DNA of 64,000 bases from Sideroxyarcus sp. (GTDB lineage: Bacteria > Pseudomonadota > Gammaproteobacteria > Burkholderiales > Gallionellaceae). Of this stretch, positions 9,765 through 17,779 are shown one piece after another (positions within the stretch are counted from its first letter, which is position 1; each line of letters starts with the position of its first letter). The translations under genes and the position numbers were made by a program. The stretch covers positions 88,354-152,353 of the forward strand of contig JAUSBR010000009.1 of the NCBI GenBank assembly GCA_030651895.1. Reading direction: 5' to 3'. The notes beneath the pieces were generated by a model that saw nothing but the letters and a program-made list of their open reading frames with translations, was not told where the DNA came from and ran no database searches.

Positions 9765-10601
9765 ATGATCCTGTTATTCTCTGAACAATGGATGTCCGCC
9801 CTGAAGGATGCCTGGAACTCGGCACCCCAAGTCTTCGAGCCTTTGCAGAAGGCTGCGTTTTCTTCCCGTGTCGGTTACGGTTTCGTTGGGGAACCCCAGC
9901 CGCGGGGCGTACTCGTGATTGAGGACGGAATGGCGACTTCGACGCTTTCCGGAACCAGCATCGGCGAGGTCGATTGGGATCTGCGCGCAACGGAAGACAA
10001 CTGGAAGGGCTGGATCGAGAATGGCTTTTCGCTTTACAACCTGGGCATCGCATTCGCTTCCCATCAGTTGCAGTTCCAAAAAGGCGATTACGCCCAGATG
10101 CTGAAGAACCCGCTGCTGAGTCGGCCCTTCGTCAGGCACTTTGAACTGTTCGAGAACATTCAGACCTATCAGACCAACTCGGGACTCCTGTACCGTCTGG
10201 GACTGAAAAAGAAGAAAGGCGTCATCGAAGCGGACAATTCCGGGCAGCGCTCCGGCTTGGACTTGATGGAAGCAATCCAGGCTCATATCAAATGGAAAAC
10301 GCGATTCCAGAGTGCGATCGATGGCGTTTCAAAGGAGAAGTTCAGTCCCGAGGAAGCCTATATCGATACGGGATGCGAGTTGGGAAAATGGATCCACAGC
10401 CCCTTTTCGAAGATATTCCACGACCAACCCCATTTTGAAGATCTCAAGAAGACCCACGCCGAGTTTCACAAGATCGCCGGGGACATCGTGATCAAGATTC
10501 AAAACGGCTCAAGGGAAAGTCTGGATCAGTCGTTAGACGAGTTCAATCGCATTTCCCGCAGCTTGATTCGGGATCTGCATGAACTGGCCAAGTTCATGTA
10601 G
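9765..10601 (+). CDS. SCP2-like plus CZB (chemoreceptor zinc-binding) fusion protein
   Basis: A 278-residue soluble protein. Residues about 1-130 resemble an SCP2-type ligand-binding fold (DWDLRATEDNW, FASHQLQFQKGDYAQMLKNP). Residues about 170-240 form a CZB domain with the expected 3-His/1-Cys zinc site: His174, Cys204 in CELGKW, His231 and His235. CZB domains usually sit on chemoreceptors or diguanylate cyclases and respond to zinc or hypochlorous acid; here none of those outputs is attached. The ATG at 9765 was chosen because the open frame before it lies over the DUF2938 gene and intergenic DNA. A sigma28-like promoter lies just upstream, and the next genes are FliD-like and CheB-like. 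Confidence 0.7.
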   Translation: MILLFSEQWMSALKDAWNSAPQVFEPLQKAAFSSRVGYGFVGEPQPRGVLVIEDGMATSTLSGTSIGEVDWDLRATEDNWKGWIENGFSLYNLGIAFASHQLQFQKGDYAQMLKNPLLSRPFVRHFELFENIQTYQTNSGLLYRLGLKKKKGVIEADNSGQRSGLDLMEAIQAHIKWKTRFQSAIDGVSKEKFSPEEAYIDTGCELGKWIHSPFSKIFHDQPHFEDLKKTHAEFHKIAGDIVIKIQNGSRESLDQSLDEFNRISRSLIRDLHELAKFM

Positions 10602-10625
10602 GCGGTTCCGCCAATATAGTCAGCT

Positions 10626-11498
10626 TTAGTCTGCGTAGCGCTGGTTGTATGCCGCCAGTGCCTGCGCGATCTGTCCGGTGGGTCTGGCGGCGTCGCCTGT
10701 GCCGAACTCTGCGCGCAGGTCGGTGCCGTTGTCTGCGATGTAGTCGATGGCGCGATCGAGATTGTCGAGTTGGTTGGGAATGAAGTTGTTGTTCGCATTG
10801 AGCAGGCTGGCTGATCGGGCGAAGTTCCCACCGAATTCCTGAAGGGTACTCACCACGCCTTGTTTGTTGGATGCGAGCATGGCATCGAGTTTGGCGCTAT
10901 CCAAGGCGAGTGCTCCGCTGACGGGGTCGACGCTGATACCGAGAGCGGCCATGCCGCGCACGCCGTCTTTCGCTCCGAAGAAGATGTTTTTGACGCTCTG
11001 TTCCAGCTCGTAACGGGCGACCTGTGCTGCCTGTGTGCCGGCCAACAGGCCATCTTGCTGCATATCCGGATCGAAGCGTTGCGTCCATTCGTTATAGCGG
11101 GTAATGAAGTCTTGCAGGCCTGTTTTGATGTCGGCATTGCTGCCGGCGATACTGGCCAGGTCTGTTCCGGCTTGCTCCATCCTGGCGACGCTCTCGCCCA
11201 TCTGGCTCAGTTCGGCGTATTGCGCTTTGTAGAGCACCTCTTTGTTGTTGATGAGGGTCATCATCTTGTAGGCGGATTCGGGGTCGTACAGCGCCATGTT
11301 GCGGCCTGCGTGCAGCGCGCCCGCCTGGGTAGCGCTGCCCGGCATGAATGCGCTCAACAAATCGCTACCGGTGAAAGCGGACGAATAGGCCGCATCGAAA
11401 AAGCTGCTGAAATCCGGAGTCGAACCCCGCATGGAGCCGAGCACCTGTGATCTGACGTTGGCGAGTGCTACGGCGGAAAGTAAGGGAGAGACGTGCAT
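10626..11498 (-). CDS. orphan FliD C-terminal-like protein
   Basis: A 290-residue protein whose C-terminal half resembles the FliD (flagellar hook-associated protein 2) C-terminal region: GVRGMAALGISVDPVSGAL, LDSAKLDAMLASNKQGVV and LDNLDRAIDYIADNG. The usual FliD N-terminus and filament-cap repeats are missing; instead the first about 100 residues are unrelated helices. No signal peptide is seen. The start has an excellent ribosome site (AGGAGG, 7-base spacing), preceded by a GGCATC/GATGCC hairpin at 11519-11533. No other flagellar structural gene is nearby. A secreted or filament-associated protein is possible; function unproven. Confidence 0.55.
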   Translation of the reverse strand: MHVSPLLSAVALANVRSQVLGSMRGSTPDFSSFFDAAYSSAFTGSDLLSAFMPGSATQAGALHAGRNMALYDPESAYKMMTLINNKEVLYKAQYAELSQMGESVARMEQAGTDLASIAGSNADIKTGLQDFITRYNEWTQRFDPDMQQDGLLAGTQAAQVARYELEQSVKNIFFGAKDGVRGMAALGISVDPVSGALALDSAKLDAMLASNKQGVVSTLQEFGGNFARSASLLNANNNFIPNQLDNLDRAIDYIADNGTDLRAEFGTGDAARPTGQIAQALAAYNQRYAD

Positions 11499-12116
11499 GA
11501 TGTTTCCTCCTGCGGGTCGGCATCGCGGATGCCTTTAGAAGGCTCATGCTTGCATACGGCGTAGTGCAGCTATCCATCGAATAGCGTGGAGTTTCCGTAG
11601 CAGTTCGAGTCTTTGCCGGACGGGCGGACATGAAAACAAGCTAGACCATCTCGCCGCCCACAACAGCCGATTCACCACAGTCGGAGACGGTAGCGGTCGG
11701 AAGCCATCATCGAGTCTCAAATTCAACTGTTGAAAGTGGCAATGGCGGGCAATGCAAAAATGACCAGAAAGATACCCGCAATACTCCAGCGAGTGATTTG
11801 AGCAATCGTTTTAAATGATCTTGAATGAATTGATTTCATTTTGCCCTCGCTTTTCAGCGGCCAACTAAATCGTTCCTGTCGTTTCGGCATCTGCAGCGTT
11901 ATCCGGATATTTTCCATATGTTCTTGCTGGATGTTCATTTGTTGCCGAAGCCACAGGCCTAAAGTCAGCCCTGCGTATCCACCTTCGTACTTTGACATTT
12001 GTCTGCGTAATGTTCTGTGCGTTATCGAACGTCGTGCACGGTTAGCCGGGTTGGGAATTGTTGCCGGTCATGAAATGCTGCGGGAATGCTGTGCCAATAA
12101 CGGGCCGCAAGGATAC
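11499..12116. other. intergenic stretch of about 620 bases
   Basis: It separates the FliD-like and CheB genes. No well-supported large gene is present; short frames in it lack ribosome sites or family resemblance. It contains the hairpin before the FliD-like gene (11519-11533) and one possible small membrane-protein ORF (11723-11839, minus). I saw no riboswitch or tRNA. Confidence 0.4.
11723..11839 (-). CDS. possible 38-residue single-helix membrane peptide
   Basis: An ATG preceded by GCGAGGGC opens a frame with a basic N-terminus (MKSIHSRSFK) and one hydrophobic helix (WSIAGIFLVIFALPAIA). The frame stays open upstream to 11998, but that part looks unlike a protein. No family recognised; it may be spurious. 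Confidence 0.25.
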   Translation of the reverse strand: MKSIHSRSFKTIAQITRWSIAGIFLVIFALPAIATFNS

Positions 12117-12710
12117 TCAGGCTTCAACCCGCGCGATTCGTATGATCTCTTTGGCTATATCTTCCGGCGACAAGATGAAGTCGATGCAACCGCTTTCGAT
12201 TGCGCTTTCCGGCATGTCCGGTTGTTTTGCGGTACTGAGTTTCTGCGCGATGGTGATGCCGCCGACTTGTTTGATGCCGCACATTGCAGCAGCCCCGTCG
12301 CCATCGTAGCCGGAGACGATCACGGCAACCAGCTTGCCGTCCCAGTAACGGGTAAGTGAGCGCAGAAAAACGGTGATGACATCGGGCCAGCCGCGCGGCT
12401 TGGATATGGGCTTGAGCATGAACTCGCCGTCGAGGACGTGCAGGTCGCGATTTTCGGGAATGATAAATACGCAGTTCGGTTTGATTTCCAAACGATCCGA
12501 AATGAGCGTAACCGGCATGGTTGTAAAGTTGGGAAGAACTTCATGCAGGTGGGTAGGCATTTCCGTGATGTGATTCACGATGACGATCGCCACGCCCATA
12601 TCATCCGGAAGATTTTGCAACAAGCGAATATAGGCATCGAGGCCGCCCGCCGATCCTCCTACACACACGATGGGGAAATCTTTTGCCCGGCCATCTGTCT
12701 TGTCATTCAT
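12117..12710 (-). CDS. stand-alone CheB-type methylesterase domain protein
   Basis: A protein of about 197 residues consisting only of a CheB catalytic domain, without the N-terminal receiver domain of canonical CheB. The catalytic triad is recognisable: Ser in CVGGSAGG, His in VIVNHITE and Asp in VSGYDGDGAA, where canonical enzymes have SGMGxDGA. Canonical CheB demethylates glutamyl-methyl esters of chemoreceptors; receiver-less versions often occur in hybrid or chemosensory-like pathways. Several starts are possible (12716 or 12710); 12710 gives better spacing to AAAGG. No cheR or receptor gene is adjacent. A 14-bp palindrome GGTAATGAATTACC lies upstream at 12752-12765. Confidence 0.75.
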   Translation of the reverse strand: MNDKTDGRAKDFPIVCVGGSAGGLDAYIRLLQNLPDDMGVAIVIVNHITEMPTHLHEVLPNFTTMPVTLISDRLEIKPNCVFIIPENRDLHVLDGEFMLKPISKPRGWPDVITVFLRSLTRYWDGKLVAVIVSGYDGDGAAAMCGIKQVGGITIAQKLSTAKQPDMPESAIESGCIDFILSPEDIAKEIIRIARVEA

Positions 12711-12817
12711 CTCCATCACCTTTATGACCAGCTATTGACCATGGCTTGAAGGGTAATGAATTACCAGCAATCACTCCGTCCGCTAACGAACATAATCAGA
12801 GACGGGCTATACCACCC

Positions 12818-13135
12818 TCACTCCAGAATCTCATACGGCTCCATCGCGACCCTTTCGACGCGCTCACCGAGCATGACCACTTCCCCAACCCTTCTGCTGT
12901 TGCCCGTCTCGCTAAATTCGAAGCGATAGCTGCGGCGCAGCACCCGGCGGCCGTTGCTGTCGCGTGCCAGTGCCAGCTTGGTGCCGGCGACGGTGTCGTC
13001 CAGAAACTGCACATCCATCTTGATGCAGGCTTGCTTGCCGGCATTGCGCGCGATCTCGAGGATGCGGATGCTGTGCAGCCAGAACCAGACCCCCAGTCCC
13101 AATACGGCCAGTACCAATAAACTCGCGAAGTCCAT
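12818..13135 (-). CDS. DUF3301 family protein
   Basis: A 105-residue protein with one N-terminal membrane helix (LLVLAVLGLGVWFWLHS) and a short cytoplasmic beta-rich domain including QFLDDTVAG and RRSYRFEFSETG, as in the DUF3301 family. Function unknown. It is 24 bases downstream of the DUF1653 gene on the same strand, so probably co-transcribed. Confidence 0.7.
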   Translation of the reverse strand: MDFASLLVLAVLGLGVWFWLHSIRILEIARNAGKQACIKMDVQFLDDTVAGTKLALARDSNGRRVLRRSYRFEFSETGNSRRVGEVVMLGERVERVAMEPYEILE

Positions 13136-13159
13136 GATGATTCCCGTTGCCGAGGTTGC

Positions 13160-13351
13160 TTAGTTCAGGGGAGCAAAGCGCGGCACGGTTTTGCCTTCGT
13201 GCTGCACCGGCTCGTGGAAGGCGGACTTGGGGCGCGTCCATATCTGCCCTTGCTCGGATCTGTAGACCATCATGATGATGTCGGGGTCGGCCTCCAGCTT
13301 CGCCTCGCAGACGATCTCGTAGATGCCTCCCTTGTAGTGCCGGTATTTCAT
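13160..13351 (-). CDS. DUF1653 family small protein
   Basis: A 63-residue protein with the family pattern YRHYKGGIYEIVCEA, then VYRSEQGQIWTRPKSAFHEP, and an end rich in PRFAPL. Family members are short beta-barrel-like proteins of unknown role. Ribosome site AAGGGGCG lies just before the ATG. It is divergent from the 2OG oxygenase gene. Confidence 0.8.
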   Translation of the reverse strand: MKYRHYKGGIYEIVCEAKLEADPDIIMMVYRSEQGQIWTRPKSAFHEPVQHEGKTVPRFAPLN

Positions 13352-13456
13352 GGTTCGCCCCTTGCCGATCGGTGATGCGCAGATTCTACCGCCATCGGCT
13401 TACCCCGCACTCAATCAATCACAGGCCGCCACCCCATAGCTGCTAGACTCCAGCGC

Positions 13457-14050
13457 ATGGACATCCCGCAGATCTCCAGACAGCTTGAGGACACCGGCTA
13501 CATCGTTCTGGCCAAACCGCTGGTCGATGAGCTATTGGCAAAACTTTTCACGCGTTGCCACGATGATGACTCCGGGCGATTCCACGCGGCGCAGGTGGGC
13601 AGGGGCGCGGCGAAACAGCAGGCCGGTTCGATACGCAGCGATGTGATCGACTGGCTGGATGCATCCAACGGCACCGATCAGATCTATCTGGCCTGCATGG
13701 AAGAGTTGCGCCTGGGGCTGAATGAGTCGCTTTTTCTGGGCTTGTTCGATTACGAGTGTCACTATGCCATCTACTGCGAAGGCGACGGCTACGCAAAACA
13801 TTCCGATGTGCTGCAGGGCAAGAAGAACCGAATACTGACGACCGTGCTCTATCTGAATGAAGACTGGCACGCCAGCGACGGTGGCGAGCTGGTTGTGTTC
13901 GAATCGACCGGAAAATCGATCCTCACCACGGTCAACCCGACGTTCGGCACGATGATCATATTCCTGAGCGAGTCTTTTCCGCACGAAGTACTCATCTCGC
14001 ACGCCACCCGCCGCAGCATCGCCGGATGGTTCCGGGTCAGCGGCAGTTGA
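13457..14050 (+). CDS. 2-oxoglutarate/Fe(II)-dependent oxygenase (prolyl 4-hydroxylase-like)
   Basis: A 197-residue double-stranded beta-helix enzyme. The iron triad is His115 and Asp117 (the HSD motif) plus His176 (FPHEVL), with an arginine at 185 or 186 in RRSIAGWFR placed to bind 2-oxoglutarate. YLNEDWHASDGGEL is the usual P4H core strand. The substrate is unknown; bacterial members hydroxylate protein prolines such as EF-Tu or small molecules. It is monocistronic, between divergent and unrelated genes. Confidence 0.82.
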   Translation: MDIPQISRQLEDTGYIVLAKPLVDELLAKLFTRCHDDDSGRFHAAQVGRGAAKQQAGSIRSDVIDWLDASNGTDQIYLACMEELRLGLNESLFLGLFDYECHYAIYCEGDGYAKHSDVLQGKKNRILTTVLYLNEDWHASDGGELVVFESTGKSILTTVNPTFGTMIIFLSESFPHEVLISHATRRSIAGWFRVSGS

Positions 14051-14210
14051 TTCTGAACGTCAAACTGAACATAACCGCTGCACTTTAATGTGATTCAACC
14101 GGTCGACGCTTCCCTGTCCGACATATTCCCTTCATTTAAGCGCCGTAACATCCCCCTCCCTGACTAACCCAAATCAGTCATTGCAGCTTCACCATCCTGG
14201 TCGTATCATC

Positions 14211-14230
14211 ATATTAGAATCCTCTAATAT
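14211..14230. promoter_or_regulatory. 8-bp inverted repeat operator candidate
   Basis: ATATTAGA and TCTAATAT are perfect complements separated by ATCC, and end 2 bases before the AAGGAG ribosome site of the C_GCAxxG gene. An AT-rich symmetrical site so close to the start would fit a repressor of the ArsR/BigR type (inference), although an mRNA hairpin is also possible. Confidence 0.5.
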
Positions 14231-14243
14231 AAAGGAGCTCATC

Positions 14244-14729
14244 ATGGACATCGATGCAAAGAGTGCGCTCGGCGAGCAGGCTTATGCGAAGGCCCTGAAG
14301 TACGAGCTGGATTACGGCTGTTGTCCGCAATGCGTGCTGGCGACGGTACAGGAGACCATCGGCATCATCGACGACCAGACGGTGAAGGCGAGCCACGGGC
14401 TTTCCGGCGGCGGCGGACTGCTGGGCGAGGGTGTCTGCGGTGCGCTCACCGGCGGGCTGCTGGCGTTGAGCGCGAAGTATGGCCGCGACCGCGACAAGCT
14501 GGACAGCGGCCGCCACATCAATAATTTCAAGAAGGCGAAGGAACTCACCGAGCGCTTCCGCCAGGAGTTCGGCGGTGTGACCTGCCAGCAGTTGCAGCAG
14601 CAGTTCACCGGGCGCACCTATGACATGTGGAATGCCGAGGAGTACAAAGCCTTCGATACGGCGCGCGGCAACCAGTGCGCGCATGCCACCGGCACGGTGA
14701 CCAAGTGGGTCGTCGAGTCGATGGCATGA
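14244..14729 (+). CDS. C_GCAxxG_C_C-type redox protein
   Basis: A 161-residue protein with the cysteine pattern of this redox family: Cys26, Cys27 and Cys30 near the N-terminus, a glycine-rich GEGVCGALTGG segment (Cys65) and later cysteines in VTCQQLQ and NQCAHATG. Family members are suspected redox or metal-binding proteins with no fixed function. Start chosen for AAGGAGC 8 bases upstream; an earlier frame start has no ribosome site. It overlaps the next gene by 4 bases (ATGA), and a symmetrical operator-like site precedes it. Confidence 0.75.
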   Translation: MDIDAKSALGEQAYAKALKYELDYGCCPQCVLATVQETIGIIDDQTVKASHGLSGGGGLLGEGVCGALTGGLLALSAKYGRDRDKLDSGRHINNFKKAKELTERFRQEFGGVTCQQLQQQFTGRTYDMWNAEEYKAFDTARGNQCAHATGTVTKWVVESMA

Positions 14730-15679
14730 CAAAGACGCGCGAGACATTGCAGGAGAGCATCGCACAGCAACGGCGGGAACTGCTGGAAACCATGCAGGAG
14801 CCGTTGCGGCAACTGGCTGCACGTTGTGCCGCAGTGTGGGCGGAGCGCGACAGGCTGGATGCGGTACTGGGCGAGGGACTGCCGTCGCTGACTTACGGCC
14901 GTTCGCTGTATGCGCTGGATACCCGCGGCATCCAGGTGAGCAGCAACGTGAGCGCCGAGGGGCTGATGCCGGCTTCCTTCGGGCGCGACCGCTCGAAGCG
15001 GCCTTACATGACGGAAGTGTTGCCGATCTCGGGCACGCTGCTGTCGGAGGCCTACATCAGCCAGCTCGGGCGGCGTCCTTCGCTCTCCGCCTTGCAGATC
15101 GTGCGTGACGCAGCGGGAACGGCGTTGGGATTCATCGGCACGGATTTCGATCTGCGCGACCTGCCGCTGACGCGCAAGCTCTACGACGAGCCGGTCGTTT
15201 GGCGCCAGATCAAAGGCGACCCCTCGATCCGCAGCACGGTGTATCACCAGAGCCGGGTGGAGAGCGCGCTGGACCGGCAACTCGATACCGTGCTCGGCGT
15301 GATCGAGGAACTGATGATCTACCACGGCGTGTACCACGTGAAGCTGCATTTCTCCAGTAACCGCGCGGTGATCTGGGAGATGGGCGATCCCTACCGTTAT
15401 CGCCTGCTCGACTTCGATGCACTGGTCGATCCGAACATCTGCCTCGCCTATCCGCGCAAATCCTACCCCGCCGATGCGCTGGTGCCGCGCGAACGCATCC
15501 GCGCCGTGCTGGACCTGTTCCGCGAACTGCGCTTCATGGACGATACCTTCTACCTGCGCTCGGGCACGCTGAACGTGTTCAACGGCATCGTCGGTCTCAC
15601 CTTCTCCTGCGACGGTTCGCACTACATCCCGCACGACGAGTTCCTGCGCGCGGGGTTCGACTTCTGGGTGAAGAGCTGA
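14726..15679 (+). CDS. PDC-type sensor domain protein without output domain
   Basis: A 317-residue protein. After a helical N-terminus (ESIAQQRRELLETMQEPLRQ), the middle resembles a PDC/dCache ligand-binding domain: YALDTRGIQVSSNVS, RSKRPYMTEVLP, then LSEAYISQLGRRPSLS and a GTALGFIGTDFDL strand. There are no membrane helices and no kinase, cyclase or receptor output. The C-terminal 150 residues are unfamiliar. It starts inside the stop region of the C_GCAxxG gene (4-base overlap), so the two are translated together and may form a sensor-redox pair (inference). Confidence 0.6.
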   Translation: MTKTRETLQESIAQQRRELLETMQEPLRQLAARCAAVWAERDRLDAVLGEGLPSLTYGRSLYALDTRGIQVSSNVSAEGLMPASFGRDRSKRPYMTEVLPISGTLLSEAYISQLGRRPSLSALQIVRDAAGTALGFIGTDFDLRDLPLTRKLYDEPVVWRQIKGDPSIRSTVYHQSRVESALDRQLDTVLGVIEELMIYHGVYHVKLHFSSNRAVIWEMGDPYRYRLLDFDALVDPNICLAYPRKSYPADALVPRERIRAVLDLFRELRFMDDTFYLRSGTLNVFNGIVGLTFSCDGSHYIPHDEFLRAGFDFWVKS

Positions 15680-15855
15680 ACGCTATCGTTCCAAAGCCCC
15701 ACTCGCGATAGTTATATTCATCCGCAACGCTTGCTCCGTCCGGAGATTAACGGCGTAAGATTGCACTTCAAGTTGGCAATCCACACCTTGTTTCCTTGAT
15801 GCAGCACGTCATGAACTATTCGACATGGCGAGCCTGACAACTGAAAGGGGCAGAC

Positions 15856-17034
15856 ATGAAAGACTCCAGATACCTCATCGTCGGCGGCGGCATGACTGCC
15901 GACTCTGCCGCGCGCGGCATCCGCAAGGTCGACGCCAGCGGCAGCATCACCATGATCTGCGAAGAGCGCGATCCCCCGTATGACCGCCCGCCCCTGTCCA
16001 AGTCTTTGTGGAAGGACAAGCCGCTCGAAACCATCTGGCGCGACACCGCCACGCTCAACGTCGAGGTGCTGCGCGGCCGCAAGGTAGTCACCCTCAATGC
16101 GGCAAAGAAAACGGTGACCGACGATGCCGGCAACGTCTACGGCTACGAGAAGCTGCTGCTTGCCACGGGCGGCTCCCCGCGCCTGTTGCCGGATGCCGAC
16201 GAGCAGGTGATCTATTTCCGGACCGCCAATGACTACCGCAAGCTGCGCGCACTGAGCGAGCGCGGCAAGGATTTTGTGGTGATCGGCGGCGGCTTCATCG
16301 GTTCGGAAGTGGCGGCAGCGCTGGCCATGAACGGCAAGCACGTCACGATGGTCTTCCCGTCCAACGGCATCGGTTCGCGCGTGTATCCCCCCAACCTCAT
16401 GACGTTCCTGAATTCGTATTACGAGGAGAAAGGCGTCACCCTGCTCGCATCCGAGACGGTCAAATCGGTGCGCAAGCTGGGCGGCAAGATGGTCGTGACC
16501 ACGGGCAGCGGGCGCGAACTGACTGCCGACGGTGTCGTGGCCGGGCTGGGTATCCTGCCCAACACCGCGCTGGCCGAACAGGCCGGGCTCGACATCAACA
16601 ACGGCATCATCGTGGACGAGCTGCTGCGCACCAGCGACCCGAATATCTTCGCGGCGGGCGATGTGGCGAACTTCCACAGCGCCGCGCTGGATAAACGCAT
16701 GCGCGTGGAGCACGAGGACAACGCCAATGTGATGGGCGAGATGGCGGGCCGCAACATGGCCGGACAGACGGATATCTACAGCCACCAGCCCTACTTCTAT
16801 ACCGACCTGTTCGAGCTGGGTTACGAAGCGGTGGGCGTGCTTGATAGCAGTCTCGATACTGTCGAAGACTGGCAGGAGACGTTCCACAAGGGCGTGATCT
16901 ACTATCTGCGCGACGGCTACGTGCGCGGCGTGCTGCTGTGGAACACCTGGGGCCAGGTGGGTGCCGCCACGCAGCTGATCGCGGAAAAGGCGCAGCACAC
17001 CCGCGAGTCGCTGAAGGGGCGGATAAGCGATTAG
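15856..17034 (+). CDS. FAD-dependent NAD(P)H oxidoreductase (ferredoxin-reductase/AIF-like)
   Basis: A 392-residue pyridine nucleotide-disulfide-fold flavoprotein. The FAD-binding motif is IVGGGMTADSAARGI at the N-terminus, the NAD-binding motif is FVVIGGGFIGSEVAAAL near residue 145, and the second FAD motif is IFAAGDVANF near 270. It has no redox-active CxxxxC, so it belongs with rubredoxin/ferredoxin reductases and AIF-like proteins rather than disulfide reductases. The electron acceptor is unknown and no ferredoxin gene is adjacent. AAAGGGG precedes the start. Confidence 0.8.
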   Translation: MKDSRYLIVGGGMTADSAARGIRKVDASGSITMICEERDPPYDRPPLSKSLWKDKPLETIWRDTATLNVEVLRGRKVVTLNAAKKTVTDDAGNVYGYEKLLLATGGSPRLLPDADEQVIYFRTANDYRKLRALSERGKDFVVIGGGFIGSEVAAALAMNGKHVTMVFPSNGIGSRVYPPNLMTFLNSYYEEKGVTLLASETVKSVRKLGGKMVVTTGSGRELTADGVVAGLGILPNTALAEQAGLDINNGIIVDELLRTSDPNIFAAGDVANFHSAALDKRMRVEHEDNANVMGEMAGRNMAGQTDIYSHQPYFYTDLFELGYEAVGVLDSSLDTVEDWQETFHKGVIYYLRDGYVRGVLLWNTWGQVGAATQLIAEKAQHTRESLKGRISD

Positions 17035-17091
17035 GGAATGAGCGGGGTCATGCTACGATTCCCGAGGGACATTCCCTCAAGGAGCGACAAC

Positions 17092-17778
17092 TTGGCTGAG
17101 CGTTACTTTTCGAAGCAGACTTTCACCTTCCTCTCTGCACTGGCAGAGAACAACCAGCGCGCCTGGTTCGAGCAACACCAGCAGGAATACGAAGACTTCG
17201 TGCGCACGCCCGCACTGGACTTCATCAGCGACATGTCGGACGAGATGCCCGCGATCTCGCGCCATTTCCTGGCGCAGCCGAAGAAGGTAGGCGGCTCGCT
17301 GATGCGCATCTATCGCGACACGCGCTTTTCGCGCGACAAGACGCCGTACAAAACCAATGTCGGCATCCAGTTCCGTCACGAGGTGGGTAAGGACATCCAT
17401 GCACCCGGGTACTACCTGCACATCGAACCGGGTGAGTGTTTTGTGGGCATCGGGCTGTGGCACCCGGATGCGGATGCGCTGTTCAAGATACGCGACACCA
17501 TCGCGCAGAAGGGCGACGAATGGCTGGCGGCGCGCGACGACAAGATTTTCCGCAAGCATTTCACGCTGGAAGGCGATTCGCTCGCCAACGCGCCGCGCGG
17601 TTTCGCCAAAGACCATCCGCTGGTAGAAGATATGAAGCGCAAGGATTTTATCTGCCTGACGCCGTTGAGCGAGGCGATGGTGACTTCGGGGAAATTACGT
17701 GAGCAGGTGGTGGAACGCTTCCGCCAGGCGGCGCCCTACATGCGCTTCCTGTGCAAGGCGCTGGAATTGAGGTTCTGA
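17092..17778 (+). CDS. DUF2461 family protein
   Basis: A protein of about 228 residues of the DUF2461 (TIGR02453) family, identified from YFSKQTFTFLSALAENN, LMRIYRDTRFSRDKTPYKTN and YYLHIEPGECFVGIGLWHPD. Function unknown. A TTG start at 17092 is preferred because AAGGAG lies 7 bases upstream and the family begins here; an ATG 54 bases earlier is possible. Its end is 1 base from the stop of the convergent coiled-coil gene. Confidence 0.8.
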   Translation: MAERYFSKQTFTFLSALAENNQRAWFEQHQQEYEDFVRTPALDFISDMSDEMPAISRHFLAQPKKVGGSLMRIYRDTRFSRDKTPYKTNVGIQFRHEVGKDIHAPGYYLHIEPGECFVGIGLWHPDADALFKIRDTIAQKGDEWLAARDDKIFRKHFTLEGDSLANAPRGFAKDHPLVEDMKRKDFICLTPLSEAMVTSGKLREQVVERFRQAAPYMRFLCKALELRF

Positions 17779-17779
17779 A

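Noticed and set aside
11540..11720. Possible riboswitch or structured RNA upstream of the FliD-like gene
   Set aside because: Apart from one short hairpin at 11519-11533 I could not match the conserved bases of a c-di-GMP or other known riboswitch.
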